A stretch of DNA of 64,000 bases, from contig NZ_CP038492.1 of NCBI RefSeq assembly GCF_004751985.1, forward strand, positions 558,001-622,000. Direction: 5' to 3'. A program made the translations under genes and the position numbers. The notes beneath the pieces are model-generated. The model was not told the DNA's origin. It did not search any database and saw only the letters and a list, made by a program, of their open reading frames with translations. Positions 1-7,822 of the stretch are shown here, in pieces. This DNA comes from Rhodophyticola sp. CCM32. Its GTDB lineage: Bacteria > Pseudomonadota > Alphaproteobacteria > Rhodobacterales > Rhodobacteraceae. Positions within the stretch are counted from its first letter, which is position 1; each line of letters opens with the position of its first letter.

Positions 1-627
1 GAGGGCGATATCGAGTTGAAAGATGGCCAGTTCACAGTTGCGGGAACGGATAAATCGCTTGCCTGGGGGGATGTGACACTGGCGGCCTATGTGCCCCATA
101 ACTACCCGATCGAGGAGATCGAACCGGGGCTGGAGGAGACGGCGTTTTACGACCCCGGCAACTTCACCTATCCCGCCGGCGCCTATGCCTGCGAGGTGGA
201 GGTCGACCCGGAGACCGGCAAGGTGCAGGTCATGTCCTTTGCCGCCGCTGATGATTTCGGCAATATCGTCAACCCGATGATCGTGGATGGTCAGGTCCAT
301 GGCGGCGTGGCCCAGGGCATCGGCCAGGCGCTGCTGGAACAGGCGGTGTATGATGCGGATGGCCAGTTGGTGAACGCGTCATACATGGATTACACCATGC
401 CGCGCGCCGATGACCTGCCGTTTTATGATGTGGATCATTCCTGTGCCACACCCTGCACCCATAACCCGCTTGGGGTGAAGGGCTGTGGCGAGGCAGGTGC
501 CATCGGGTCGCCGCCTGCGGTGGTCAATGCGGTGGTTGATGCACTGCAACGGGGGGGTCATGCCGATGTGACCCATATCGACATGCCGCTGAGCCCGTCA
601 CGGGTCTGGGCGGCGATGCAGGGATGA
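1..627 (+). CDS. Molybdopterin hydroxylase large subunit (CoxL/XdhB-like), 3' part
   Basis: This is the C-terminal 208 residues of a molybdenum-cofactor-binding large subunit of the xanthine dehydrogenase/aerobic CO dehydrogenase family. The reading frame is open from base 1, so the 5' end lies outside the window. Visible family marks are the stretch around [15 protein letters not shown] and the motif [14 protein letters not shown] near the end, which holds the glutamate that acts as active-site base in this family. The gene for the FAD subunit follows 93 bases downstream, as expected for a heterotrimeric L-M-S enzyme. The substrate cannot be told from this fragment. True CO oxidation would need the active-site loop, which is outside the window, so a general hydroxylase is the safer name. 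Confidence 0.9.
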   Translation, partial: EGDIELKDGQFTVAGTDKSLAWGDVTLAAYVPHNYPIEEIEPGLEETAFYDPGNFTYPAGAYACEVEVDPETGKVQVMSFAAADDFGNIVNPMIVDGQVHGGVAQGIGQALLEQAVYDADGQLVNASYMDYTMPRADDLPFYDVDHSCATPCTHNPLGVKGCGEAGAIGSPPAVVNAVVDALQRGGHADVTHIDMPLSPSRVWAAMQG

Positions 628-663
628 CGTTTCGGGCCTCTGCCCTTTGTGGAGAAGCCCGGA

Positions 664-695
664 TTTGCGTATTTGGAACAAGAAGAAGGGGGCCA
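664..695. repeat. GTATTTGGAACAAGAAG motif between coxL-like and coxM-like genes
   Basis: A short purine-rich stretch containing GTATTTGGAACAAGAAG. It resembles the 3' half of motifs at 32162, 43516 and 58731 (CTCCGGCGG followed by TATTT and an AGA-rich tail). All lie in gaps between genes. I do not know its function. Confidence 0.4.
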
Positions 696-720
696 GACCC
701 TCTTTGCCAAGGAGACCGAG

Positions 721-1509
721 ATGTATGATTTCGACTTTTTGCGCCCAGCCAGCATTCAGGAGGCTGTTACAGCGCTGCAAGGGGATGAGGCCCAGGCTCT
801 GGGCGGCGGGCAGACCCTGATCCCGACCATGAAACAGCGGCTGGCGGCACCGGCCAGTCTGGTCAGCCTGACGGGTATTCCGCAGATGCAGGGTGTCTGC
901 GTCAGCGATGCGGGTGAACTGTGTGTGGGGGGCGCCACACCCCATGCGGTGGTCGCGACCGAGGCGGCGGCGCAGTTTCCCGCGCTGGCCGCGCTTGCGG
1001 GGCGGATCGGTGACCCGGCCGTGCGCAACCGGGGCACGCTGGGCGGCAGTCTGGCCAATAACGACCCTTCGGCCTGTTACCCTGCGGCGGTGCTGGGCAC
1101 CGGGGCCGTGATCACGACCAATGCCCGGGACATTGCGGCGGATGCGTTCTTTCAGGGGATGTTCACCACCGCGCTGGAGGAGGGGGAGATCATCACCGAG
1201 GTCCGGTTCCCGGTGGCGGAGCGGGCCAGTTACCAGAAATTCGTGCAGCCGGCCTCGCGTTTCGCGCTGGTGGGCGTGTTTGTGGGCAAATACGCAAGCG
1301 GCGTGCGGGTTGCGGTCACCGGTGCCTCGGATGATGGTGTGTTCCGCTGGGCCGAGGCCGAGGCGGCGCTCTCCGCCGATTTCTCTGCCGATGCGCTTGC
1401 GGAGCTGAGCCTGGGCGAGGATGGCATGATCTCGGACCTGCATGGCACGGGCGCCTATCGGGCGCATCTTGTGAAGGTGATGACCGGGCGGGCTGTGACG
1501 GCGGCCTGA
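721..1509 (+). CDS. FAD-binding subunit of molybdopterin hydroxylase (CoxM-like)
   Basis: The medium subunit of a xanthine dehydrogenase/CO dehydrogenase-type hydroxylase (262 residues). It carries FAD and passes electrons from the iron-sulfur subunit to the acceptor. The N-terminal segment ALGGGQTLIPTMKQRL and the later TLGGSLANNDPSACYPAA match the two FAD pyrophosphate-binding motifs of the family. The ATG at 721 is chosen because an AAGGAG ribosome binding site ends six bases before it and the product then starts MYDFDFLRPAS, typical of the family. An upstream extension in the same frame has no such support. The small 2Fe-2S subunit is not downstream, so it is probably upstream of the window or elsewhere. 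Confidence 0.9.
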   Translation: MYDFDFLRPASIQEAVTALQGDEAQALGGGQTLIPTMKQRLAAPASLVSLTGIPQMQGVCVSDAGELCVGGATPHAVVATEAAAQFPALAALAGRIGDPAVRNRGTLGGSLANNDPSACYPAAVLGTGAVITTNARDIAADAFFQGMFTTALEEGEIITEVRFPVAERASYQKFVQPASRFALVGVFVGKYASGVRVAVTGASDDGVFRWAEAEAALSADFSADALAELSLGEDGMISDLHGTGAYRAHLVKVMTGRAVTAA

Positions 1510-1520
1510 ACCAGCGTTGA

Positions 1521-1625
1521 TTACAGCATGCTGCCTTAAACCTGAGACATCGCGCATCACAAATACCCTGGGAACGCGAAGCGTGGCAGGGTATTTGTGA
1601 TTCAAGTTTAAGGCAGGGTGCTTTA
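1521..1625 (-). repeat. 105-bp nested palindromic element, copy 1
   Basis: The outer arms CTGCCTTAAAC (1531-1541) and GTTTAAGGCAG (1606-1616) enclose perfect 15-bp inner arms starting ATCACAAATACC (1556-1570 and 1587-1601), with a 16-base loop between them. A nearly identical sequence lies at 36831-36935 in the opposite orientation, differing at about three bases. The size, palindromy and lack of coding capacity fit a MITE-like or REP-like element. No flanking target duplication was established. It sits directly beside an IS3-type fragment. Confidence 0.8.
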
Positions 1626-1658
1626 GATTTTCCTTGGCTGTGAGAGGATCGGATAGCG

Positions 1659-1796
1659 ATGAAAGCATCCAAATTCACAGACGCGCAGAAGGCGTTCATC
1701 ATCAAACAGGGCGAGATCCGGAGGGCATGCGTTCAACCACTCATATCTTGTTACTGGCAGACTTGCTTCAACTACAAACCGGTCCTCTAGCCATAG
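1659..1796 (+). pseudogene. IS3-family transposase OrfA fragment
   Basis: From the ATG at 1659 the frame reads MKASKFTDAQKAFIIKQGE, the N-terminus of IS3-family (IS407/IS511-type) OrfA proteins, which normally continue into a helix-turn-helix. Here similarity stops after about 19 residues. The frame then runs through unrelated residues to a stop at 1796. The remnant shows that an insertion sequence once landed here and was mostly lost. The downstream 150 bases are visibly poorer in GC than the neighbouring genes. No IS ends or orfB were found. Confidence 0.7.
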
Positions 1797-2145
1797 TGTA
1801 TCGGCGACATGATTCAGCGATTCAATCCTTCTGGTCAAAGCAGATAGGACAGTGTTGACGTTCAGTCTTGCGCCAAACGTGCCGGGTTGGTGGCAGTGCG
1901 ATATTTGGTTTTGCAGTTCATACAAAACCGTGGCCGGGTTCCCGGCCATATCCCTGCTTTTGCCCGATCCGATGTGACAGGGACGGCCGTCGCGGGCGGG
2001 CGGGTGTGCGAAAAGCGTATCTGATGCGAAGGCCGGCTGTCTTTGCCCGGCATTGTCGGGCAGATGACAAAGCCCCGGAAATATCTGCTCTACTGTTCCA
2101 GCAGCGGTGTGAGTGCTGCTTTGGAAGGATGAGGCGGAGGCAGAT
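1797..2145. other. Intergenic region before the TPP enzyme genes
   Basis: About 350 bases with no gene I can support. On the minus strand, roughly 1720-1870 reads as a protein-like stretch (for example ADTLWLEDRFVVEASL) without a recognisable start or family, possibly a gene remnant left by the insertion event. The 3' end holds a GGAGG ribosome binding site at 2136-2140 serving the next gene. Confidence 0.4.
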
Positions 2146-2664
2146 ATGGCGATGCCGACGGGTGAGGCCATCCTCGCCAGACTAAAGAAAAACAAGGTCA
2201 CTCATGCGGTGACTGTACCCGATTGGATTCAGATCGGATTGCATCAGGCATTAAGTGCGGATGGGGATATCGACGTGGTCCCGTTCTGCACGGAAGATGA
2301 AGCGATCACAGCCGGTGCCGGCTTGCATATCGGGGGCAAACGCCCCGTTGTCATTATCCAGAACCAGGGTCTCTATGCCGGGTTGAATGCGCTTCGGGCC
2401 ATTGGGCTTGATGCAGGGATGCCGCTGGTTCTGTTCATCGGTCAGTTCGGGCGGGAAATTGCGCATTTCACGCCAGATCCGGCGCAATCCGCGCGCCGTG
2501 TCGTGCGCATTCTTGAGCCGGTGCTGGACGCGGTTGAAGTGCCGCATTGGCGGGTCGAGGATCGCTCGGATCTGGGCGTCATCGATGCCGCCTTCGAGAC
2601 CGCTTTCCGAGACGGCTGGCCATCCGCCGTCATCTTCGGTCAGAATCTGCCGCTTGAAGCCTGA
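2146..2664 (+). CDS. TPP-dependent decarboxylase alpha (PYR-domain) subunit, sulfopyruvate/phosphonopyruvate decarboxylase-like
   Basis: A 172-residue protein matching the pyrimidine-binding half of thiamine pyrophosphate enzymes, in the split form seen in sulfopyruvate decarboxylase (ComD) and phosphonopyruvate decarboxylase. The motif TEDEAITAGAG contains the conserved glutamate that activates the cofactor, and NQGLYAGLNALRAIG matches the following helix. The ATG at 2146 follows GGAGG by five bases; the longer GTG-started frame from 2113 lacks a ribosome site. The beta subunit follows 11 bases after the stop. The substrate is likely a 2-oxo acid, perhaps a sulfonate or phosphonate. This is inferred from the family and the nearby sulfatases, not shown. 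Confidence 0.75.
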   Translation: MAMPTGEAILARLKKNKVTHAVTVPDWIQIGLHQALSADGDIDVVPFCTEDEAITAGAGLHIGGKRPVVIIQNQGLYAGLNALRAIGLDAGMPLVLFIGQFGREIAHFTPDPAQSARRVVRILEPVLDAVEVPHWRVEDRSDLGVIDAAFETAFRDGWPSAVIFGQNLPLEA

Positions 2665-2675
2665 AAGGACTGCAC

Positions 2676-3290
2676 ATGGCCGATTTCATATGCAAGGATG
2701 CTATCGCCGCAATGGCTGACCATCGCGGGTCCGGCCCGGATGAAGCGATTATCGTGGCCACGATGACCTCGATCGCGTGGATCAATCAGCTTTCGCCCAG
2801 CCCGCTGAACATCTCCTGCGTGCCGCTTATGGGTGGGGCATCGGCGCTTGGCCTTGGCATTGCCCTGGCGCAGCCGGAGCGCAAGGTTGTGGTGCTGGAC
2901 GGGGATGGCTCGCTGCTTATGCAATTGGGCAGTCTGGTTTCGATCGCGGGCGCTGCGCCGAAAAACCTGCTGCATATCGTGTTCAACAATGGTGTCTGGT
3001 TCGAGAATATGGTGAACCTGCCCCTGCCCGGGACGGGGGGTACGGAATATGCGACGCTTGCCTCGGCCTCGGGGTTTCCGAAGACATACCGGTTTGATCG
3101 TCTGCAGGATTGGGTTGAGGCATTGCCCGGGGTGTTGCAGTCGGACGGTCCGATCTTTGTTGAGCTTGTGGTCACACCGCAATCAGATGCGCTTTGGACC
3201 CATAATGCCCCGCAACCCGATCTGCCAGAGGTGCAATTCACGCGGATGGGGGATGAAGGCCGCAGAATGCGCGCGGCTTTGTCGCCCTGA
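2676..3290 (+). CDS. TPP-dependent decarboxylase beta (PP-domain) subunit, sulfopyruvate decarboxylase-like
   Basis: A 204-residue partner of the preceding gene. It carries the thiamine diphosphate/Mg binding motif starting GDGSLLMQLGS and ending at NN about 28 residues later (FNNG), and the GGASALGLGIALA segment typical of the PP domain. The two subunits together make one 2-oxo acid decarboxylase of the ComDE/phosphonopyruvate decarboxylase type. The start at 2676 follows AAAGGA. The stop lies nine bases from the convergent stop of the GMC oxidoreductase. The product would be an aldehyde, so a partner dehydrogenase is expected somewhere. The GMC enzyme next door oxidises alcohols and could belong to the same pathway, but that is inference. 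Confidence 0.75.
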   Translation: MADFICKDAIAAMADHRGSGPDEAIIVATMTSIAWINQLSPSPLNISCVPLMGGASALGLGIALAQPERKVVVLDGDGSLLMQLGSLVSIAGAAPKNLLHIVFNNGVWFENMVNLPLPGTGGTEYATLASASGFPKTYRFDRLQDWVEALPGVLQSDGPIFVELVVTPQSDALWTHNAPQPDLPEVQFTRMGDEGRRMRAALSP

Positions 3291-3299
3291 ACCGCCATA

Positions 3300-4910
3300 T
3301 TACGATTGCAATAAAACCTCTGCGGCCTTCAAGCCAACGGCCATGGACGCGGCATTGGTATTGGCCGAACACATTGTCGGAAAGACCGACGCATCGGCGA
3401 TCCGAAGGTTTTCAACACCCCGAACCTTCAGGTCCGGGCCGACAACCGCGTCAGGGTCAGTGCCCATCCGGCATGTCCCCACCGGGTGATATGAGGTCTG
3501 CGCGCTCTGCCGCACGAAATCGAGCAGGTCTTTATCCGTTTCCATCTCTGGCCCGGGGCGCATTTCCTCAACCCCGAACCGTTGCAGGGCGGGTTGCGCT
3601 GCCACATCACGGGCAATGCGGATGGCGGCCAATGTGGTTGCGACATCGTCGGGATGTGCAAGATAATTGGCGGATATCGCCGGGCTTTCCATCGGGTCGG
3701 CAGACCGGATATGGACCGAGCCGCGGGATTTCGGGCGCAGCGGAAATGTCCCGATGGAAATGCCCGGGTGATCGTCAAGCACAAGGCTTTTGGGGTCGCG
3801 TGCATCGGGGCTGGAAAGCCAGTGCAGTTGTATCTTGATATCGGGCTGGGGAAGCTCTGCCGAGCTTTTCAGAAGTGCATGGCTGATCTGGCCCGAGCAT
3901 GACATCAACCCGTTGCCCAGCAAGGCGAACCGCGCCGCCATCAGGCCCTTGCGGATCGGGTTGCGCATGATCTGGTTCAGGGTCACGGCGTCCCGGCAGC
4001 GGTAACTCAGCCTTGTGTGCAAATGATCATGGGCGTTTTCACCCACACCCGGCAGGTCATGCACCACATCAACCCCATGGGCTTTCAGCCGTGCTGCCTG
4101 ACCGATACCGGATAATTCCATGATTTGCGGTGTCTGGACAGCGCCAGCGCAGAGGATCACCTCTTTACGCGCCGCAACCGTGCAGGTCTGCCCGTGGCGG
4201 GTATAGACAACCCCGGTCGCCTGCCGCCCGTCAAAGGTGACCCGCCCCACATGCGCGCCGGTCAACATCCTCAGCTTTGGTGAGCGTTGCGCGCGTTTCA
4301 GAAACGTCTCGCGCGTGCCCTGCCGCCAGCCGCGTTTCGTGTTGAATTGAAGGTATCCGACACCTTCATACCCGCCGGCATTGTAATCGGCGGTTGCCGG
4401 AATGCCGGTTGTCACGCAGGCTTCGATAAACGCGTCCATCAGCGGCGCATGGGGGGAAAATTCGGTGATGGTGACCGGCCCATCCGTGCCGCGATGGGCC
4501 GGGTTCCCGGGTGCATATGTCTCAAGCCGCCGAAACAGCGGGGCCAGATCGTCAAACCCCCAGCCGGGCAGCCCGAATGCATCGCGCCAATGGTCAAACT
4601 CGGCAGGGTCCCCATGGACCCAGATCATGCCGTTGACCGTGGAGGACCCGCCCACCACATGCCCCCGGGGCCAGAAGATATTGCGCCGGTTCATATTCGG
4701 CTCGGGCTCGGTAAAGAAGCGGGACAGGGCCCGGTCTCCGCGTAAAAGGTAAAAGACACCAGCGGGAATACGGGTCCAGATCCAGCGGTCATCCGCCCCG
4801 GATTCCAGCAGCAGAACGCTGTACCGGCCATCCTCCACCAGGGCATCCGCCAGCGCCGCACCGCCCGAGCCAGACCCGACAATGATATAGTCATAGCTTT
4901 CGTTGCTCAT
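3300..4910 (-). CDS. GMC family oxidoreductase (choline dehydrogenase-like)
   Basis: An FAD-dependent alcohol oxidoreductase of about 536 residues. The N-terminus YDYIIVGSGSGGAALA is the Rossmann FAD motif; WPRGHVVGGSSTVNGM is GMC signature 1. The C-terminal segment SYHPVGTCRMG and the later SANTNAAS hold the catalytic His and Asn pair. The family includes choline dehydrogenase and many other alcohol dehydrogenases acting at the membrane side or cytoplasm. An ATG at 4928 is possible, but the start at 4910 (MSNESYDY) fits the family length better; neither has a strong ribosome site. It is the last gene of the minus-strand sulfatase operon, 97 bases after a choline-sulfatase-like gene, so oxidation of the released alcohol is the natural guess. 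Confidence 0.85.
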   Translation of the reverse strand: MSNESYDYIIVGSGSGGAALADALVEDGRYSVLLLESGADDRWIWTRIPAGVFYLLRGDRALSRFFTEPEPNMNRRNIFWPRGHVVGGSSTVNGMIWVHGDPAEFDHWRDAFGLPGWGFDDLAPLFRRLETYAPGNPAHRGTDGPVTITEFSPHAPLMDAFIEACVTTGIPATADYNAGGYEGVGYLQFNTKRGWRQGTRETFLKRAQRSPKLRMLTGAHVGRVTFDGRQATGVVYTRHGQTCTVAARKEVILCAGAVQTPQIMELSGIGQAARLKAHGVDVVHDLPGVGENAHDHLHTRLSYRCRDAVTLNQIMRNPIRKGLMAARFALLGNGLMSCSGQISHALLKSSAELPQPDIKIQLHWLSSPDARDPKSLVLDDHPGISIGTFPLRPKSRGSVHIRSADPMESPAISANYLAHPDDVATTLAAIRIARDVAAQPALQRFGVEEMRPGPEMETDKDLLDFVRQSAQTSYHPVGTCRMGTDPDAVVGPDLKVRGVENLRIADASVFPTMCSANTNAASMAVGLKAAEVLLQS

Positions 4911-5007
4911 CGCGTGATGCCCCGGCATGATCCCGTTTGTCCGATGAGCCTACCGGCCCGGATGCACAGCAAATGTTCCGTTTGAAACAGTTCCGGCGCC
5001 CGGCCCG

Positions 5008-6564
5008 TCAGGGTTTGAGGGCATCCTCCTCGGGCTCGAAATCATACGGCACCGGTTCGAAGACCGGAAAGCGTTGCAGCGCCTTGCGGTGAAAGGCCGC
5101 CTGTCGCCCGCGCACGTAACGATCCTTGTCGCCTTTTCGCACTTCCAGCGCCCAGGTGTCATAGCTGGGTACGGTTTCCGTCAGGTTGCGCAATAACAGC
5201 CGCCGCGCCTGGCTTTCGATACAGGCGGCCTTGACCGCATCGGGGTCCCAGTCCTGCATCAGACGGGCATGCAATTCCGCCTGAAGCTCTGCATGGTCCG
5301 GGTGACCGGCCAGATTCTGCAACTCATCGGGGTCCGCAACCACATCATAAAGCAGCGGGTCAAGCCCCCAGGTCAGCCAGTATTTGTACCGCCCCCGGCG
5401 CAGCATCCGCGAGGGGGAGGGGTATCCGCTGCCCGCATAATCCACGATCGCCTCGTCGCGCCAGCCCTCCGTGTCGCCATGGAGAAGCGGCACAAGGCTT
5501 TCGCCATCCTGACCGGTTGCAACCGGCAAATCGGCCCCGGCAAAATCAAGCAGCGTCGGCATCAGATCGACCAGAGACACCACCGCATCCGAACGCCCCG
5601 CCGCGACACCGGGCGCGGCAATGAACAGCGGCACCCGCGCTGACCATTCATAGAAGCAATCCTTCATCCACATGCCGCGTTCGCCCAGCATCTCGCCATG
5701 ATCAGAGGTGAAGATGATGACCGTGTTTTCGTCGAGCCCGGTGGCGGCCAATGCCTCCAGTATCTCGCCGACCCGGTCGTCGATATAGGACATCATTGCG
5801 TAATAGGCCCGGCGCGATGCGCGTGTACGCTCTTCATTCAGGTCGAACAGATGGGACCCCTGGGCAATATGCTTGGCCTGATCGAACGGGCCAAGCTCGT
5901 CATAGGGAACGGGCGGCACGCGCGGCATGTCGATCTCGACACCCTCATAGAGGTCCCAATGTGCCTTGTCGGCGACAAATGGCGGATGGGGCTGGGTGAA
6001 ACTGACGGTCAGCAGGAAGGGACGGTCATCCGGGTCACGGGCCAGATCATAGACCTTTCTGACCGCCTGAAACCCGACCTCTTCATCGAAATCCTGTTGC
6101 AGGTTGCGGATCGCCATACCCGCATCGGTGACATTGCGGACCCGCACCCCACCGCCCTTGCGGATCGGGTTCGACCAATCGGTCGTCCATGAGAAATCGG
6201 ATGGGTAGATATCGGTTGTCAGCCGGTCTTCATAGCCATGAAACTGGTCGGGGCCGATGAAATGCATCTTGCCGCAAAGGGTTGTGGAATAACCCGCCTG
6301 TTTCAGGTGATGCGCAAAGGTCGGATATTCGGAATGGAACTCGGCCCCGTTATCCCATTGCCGCATCGCAAAGGGCAGCCGCCCGGCATGCATCGAGGCG
6401 CGCGAGGGGGAGCAAAGCGGATAATTGCAATAGGCATTGTCGAAAACGACGCTGCGGGCCCCCAGGGCATCCAGAACCGGGGTGATCGCGGTCTGATTGC
6501 CATAGGTCGGCATTGCCTGGGGGGCCAGTTCATCGACCTGAATGATCAGGATATTCGGTTGCAT
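5008..6564 (-). CDS. Type I sulfatase, choline-sulfatase (BetC)-like
   Basis: An arylsulfatase-fold hydrolase of 518 residues that splits sulfate esters. The motif LCSPSRA near residue 51 is the C-x-P-S-R signature whose cysteine is converted to formylglycine. Metal ligands are seen at D11 (QVDE) and in TSDHGEMLGE. The C-terminal region with SQARRLLLRNL and DRYVRGRQ resembles the tail of choline-sulfatases. There is no signal peptide, so the enzyme is expected in the cytoplasm, acting on an imported ester. AAAGGA precedes the start by seven bases. It lies 15 bases downstream of an uncharacterised gene in the same operon. No formylglycine-generating enzyme gene is in the window. The exact substrate (choline-O-sulfate or another ester) is not proven. 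Confidence 0.85.
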   Translation of the reverse strand: MQPNILIIQVDELAPQAMPTYGNQTAITPVLDALGARSVVFDNAYCNYPLCSPSRASMHAGRLPFAMRQWDNGAEFHSEYPTFAHHLKQAGYSTTLCGKMHFIGPDQFHGYEDRLTTDIYPSDFSWTTDWSNPIRKGGGVRVRNVTDAGMAIRNLQQDFDEEVGFQAVRKVYDLARDPDDRPFLLTVSFTQPHPPFVADKAHWDLYEGVEIDMPRVPPVPYDELGPFDQAKHIAQGSHLFDLNEERTRASRRAYYAMMSYIDDRVGEILEALAATGLDENTVIIFTSDHGEMLGERGMWMKDCFYEWSARVPLFIAAPGVAAGRSDAVVSLVDLMPTLLDFAGADLPVATGQDGESLVPLLHGDTEGWRDEAIVDYAGSGYPSPSRMLRRGRYKYWLTWGLDPLLYDVVADPDELQNLAGHPDHAELQAELHARLMQDWDPDAVKAACIESQARRLLLRNLTETVPSYDTWALEVRKGDKDRYVRGRQAAFHRKALQRFPVFEPVPYDFEPEEDALKP

Positions 6565-6579
6565 GGGTGAATCCTTTGG

Positions 6580-7584
6580 TCAGATGTCGAGCGTGCGCGA
6601 CAGTTCGAACATATAGAATGCCCGCTCAAGAGTCGTATCGAGGGTGATATGCAGCGGTTGTGCATCAAGGCTGTCGAATTGCCCGACCCTGAGCCATCTG
6701 CCATCCCCGGCCTGAATATCGCAATGCCAGGCCCAGACCTCCTGCGCGGCCCTGGCAAAGGCCGGGTCGCGCGTGGCGGCATGCATCCATCCCAGACCCC
6801 AGGCAACCTTGCCGTTGCTGATGATCTGGTAAATGTCATCAGCGCAATTCAGGAACAGGGCATAGGCCTTGTGACCCGCATCAAGCCAGCGTTTTTCGCC
6901 GGTGGCGAGATAGAGGCTGGCACAGGCGTTCATGGCCATGCCGATATACCAGTAAACCTGCCCCGGCGTTCCGATATCAATGCTGGAAACCATGGCGAGC
7001 CCCTGTTTGCGGTCCTCGCGGATGATCTCCCCGTCCGCGTTGCGCAGCAGATAGAACTTGCCTTTCGTGCCCGTCTGTTCATCCAGCAACCCGGCGATGA
7101 AGGCACCGCCCCGGCGCGCGGCCTCGACCCGGCCCATGGCCAGAAATGCCAGAACCGCAGACCCCGTGCTGCCAAGGCAATAGACACGCTCAGCCGGAGG
7201 TTGATTGGCAAGGGTCGCAAGCCCGCCGGTCACCGGATGCATCTGGTTTTCGACCAGCCGGCCGATCTCTGCGGCCATATCGTAGCGCCCAAGCACATGC
7301 AGGCCCCGTGCGATCCAGGCCGCGCGGTAACTGGCCAGACCCTGCGCCGTCGGATCGTCGGGCAGGGTGTTGATGTCGCCGTCTTTCAGAAAGGTCCGCC
7401 CGACGAATTGCGCCAGAACACGCGCCTCGCGGATACGTGCGCCGGTTGTCATTGCCACGATGGATTTGTAGTAGCCATTGATCAGGTTTCCCGCATCGCG
7501 AAAGCCCGTATCGGGATCGACCAGCGCCGCCGCCCAGTCCAGCGCCAGATGGCCCCGCTTCAGGTAGAATTCTGATGATGTCAT
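6580..7584 (-). CDS. Uncharacterised helical protein, six-hairpin glycosidase-like fold
   Basis: A 334-residue protein I do not recognise at family level. It is rich in helical hairpins with repeating aromatic and glycine turns (for example YWYIGMAMNACASLY, AWGLGWMHAATRD), which suggests an alpha/alpha toroid as in six-hairpin glycosidases, epimerases or terpenoid cyclases. There is no signal peptide or transmembrane segment, so a cytoplasmic enzyme is likely. GGGAGG lies nine bases before the ATG. It is sandwiched between two sulfatase genes in one operon with a TctAB transporter, so it probably acts on the same imported sulfated compound or its desulfated product. Function is open. Confidence 0.7.
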   Translation of the reverse strand: MTSSEFYLKRGHLALDWAAALVDPDTGFRDAGNLINGYYKSIVAMTTGARIREARVLAQFVGRTFLKDGDINTLPDDPTAQGLASYRAAWIARGLHVLGRYDMAAEIGRLVENQMHPVTGGLATLANQPPAERVYCLGSTGSAVLAFLAMGRVEAARRGGAFIAGLLDEQTGTKGKFYLLRNADGEIIREDRKQGLAMVSSIDIGTPGQVYWYIGMAMNACASLYLATGEKRWLDAGHKAYALFLNCADDIYQIISNGKVAWGLGWMHAATRDPAFARAAQEVWAWHCDIQAGDGRWLRVGQFDSLDAQPLHITLDTTLERAFYMFELSRTLDI

Positions 7585-7699
7585 AGCGCGGCCCTCCCCG
7601 ACCCGACAGTGATGCGCATGATCCGGCGCAATCTTTCACCAGAGCTTAGCGGCGGTTCTGTCAGGCAATTGTCGACCCCGGCACATTTTACAGCTTCGT

Positions 7700-7812
7700 A
7701 CTCAAATTCCGCACCAGCCACACCACCCTTCCGCCCGGCGGCACTGCCGGGCAGCGCCCGAACCGCCCCCGTGGGGCGGGCGCTGCCCTCTGCGTTGTGC
7801 AGGTATGTTGCG
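7700..7812. repeat. GC-rich modular hairpin repeat, copy A
   Basis: A member of a five-copy family (others near 12605, 17720, 22536, 50961). It contains the GCCCGGCGG / CCGCCGGGC-type hairpin followed by a CCGCCCC-GTG-GGGGCGG hairpin and the flank CCCTCTGCG. It lacks the third module present in copies C, D and E. It lies between the second sulfatase gene and the uncharacterised gene, where it interrupts an otherwise tight operon with a 238-base gap. Confidence 0.75.
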
Positions 7813-7822
7813 GAACTTTGGC

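Noticed and set aside
598..1668. Long minus-strand open frame (356 codons) opposite the FAD subunit gene
   Set aside because: The plus strand carries a clear FAD-subunit gene. The minus product is Arg/His-rich and resembles no protein; it is a GC-driven shadow.
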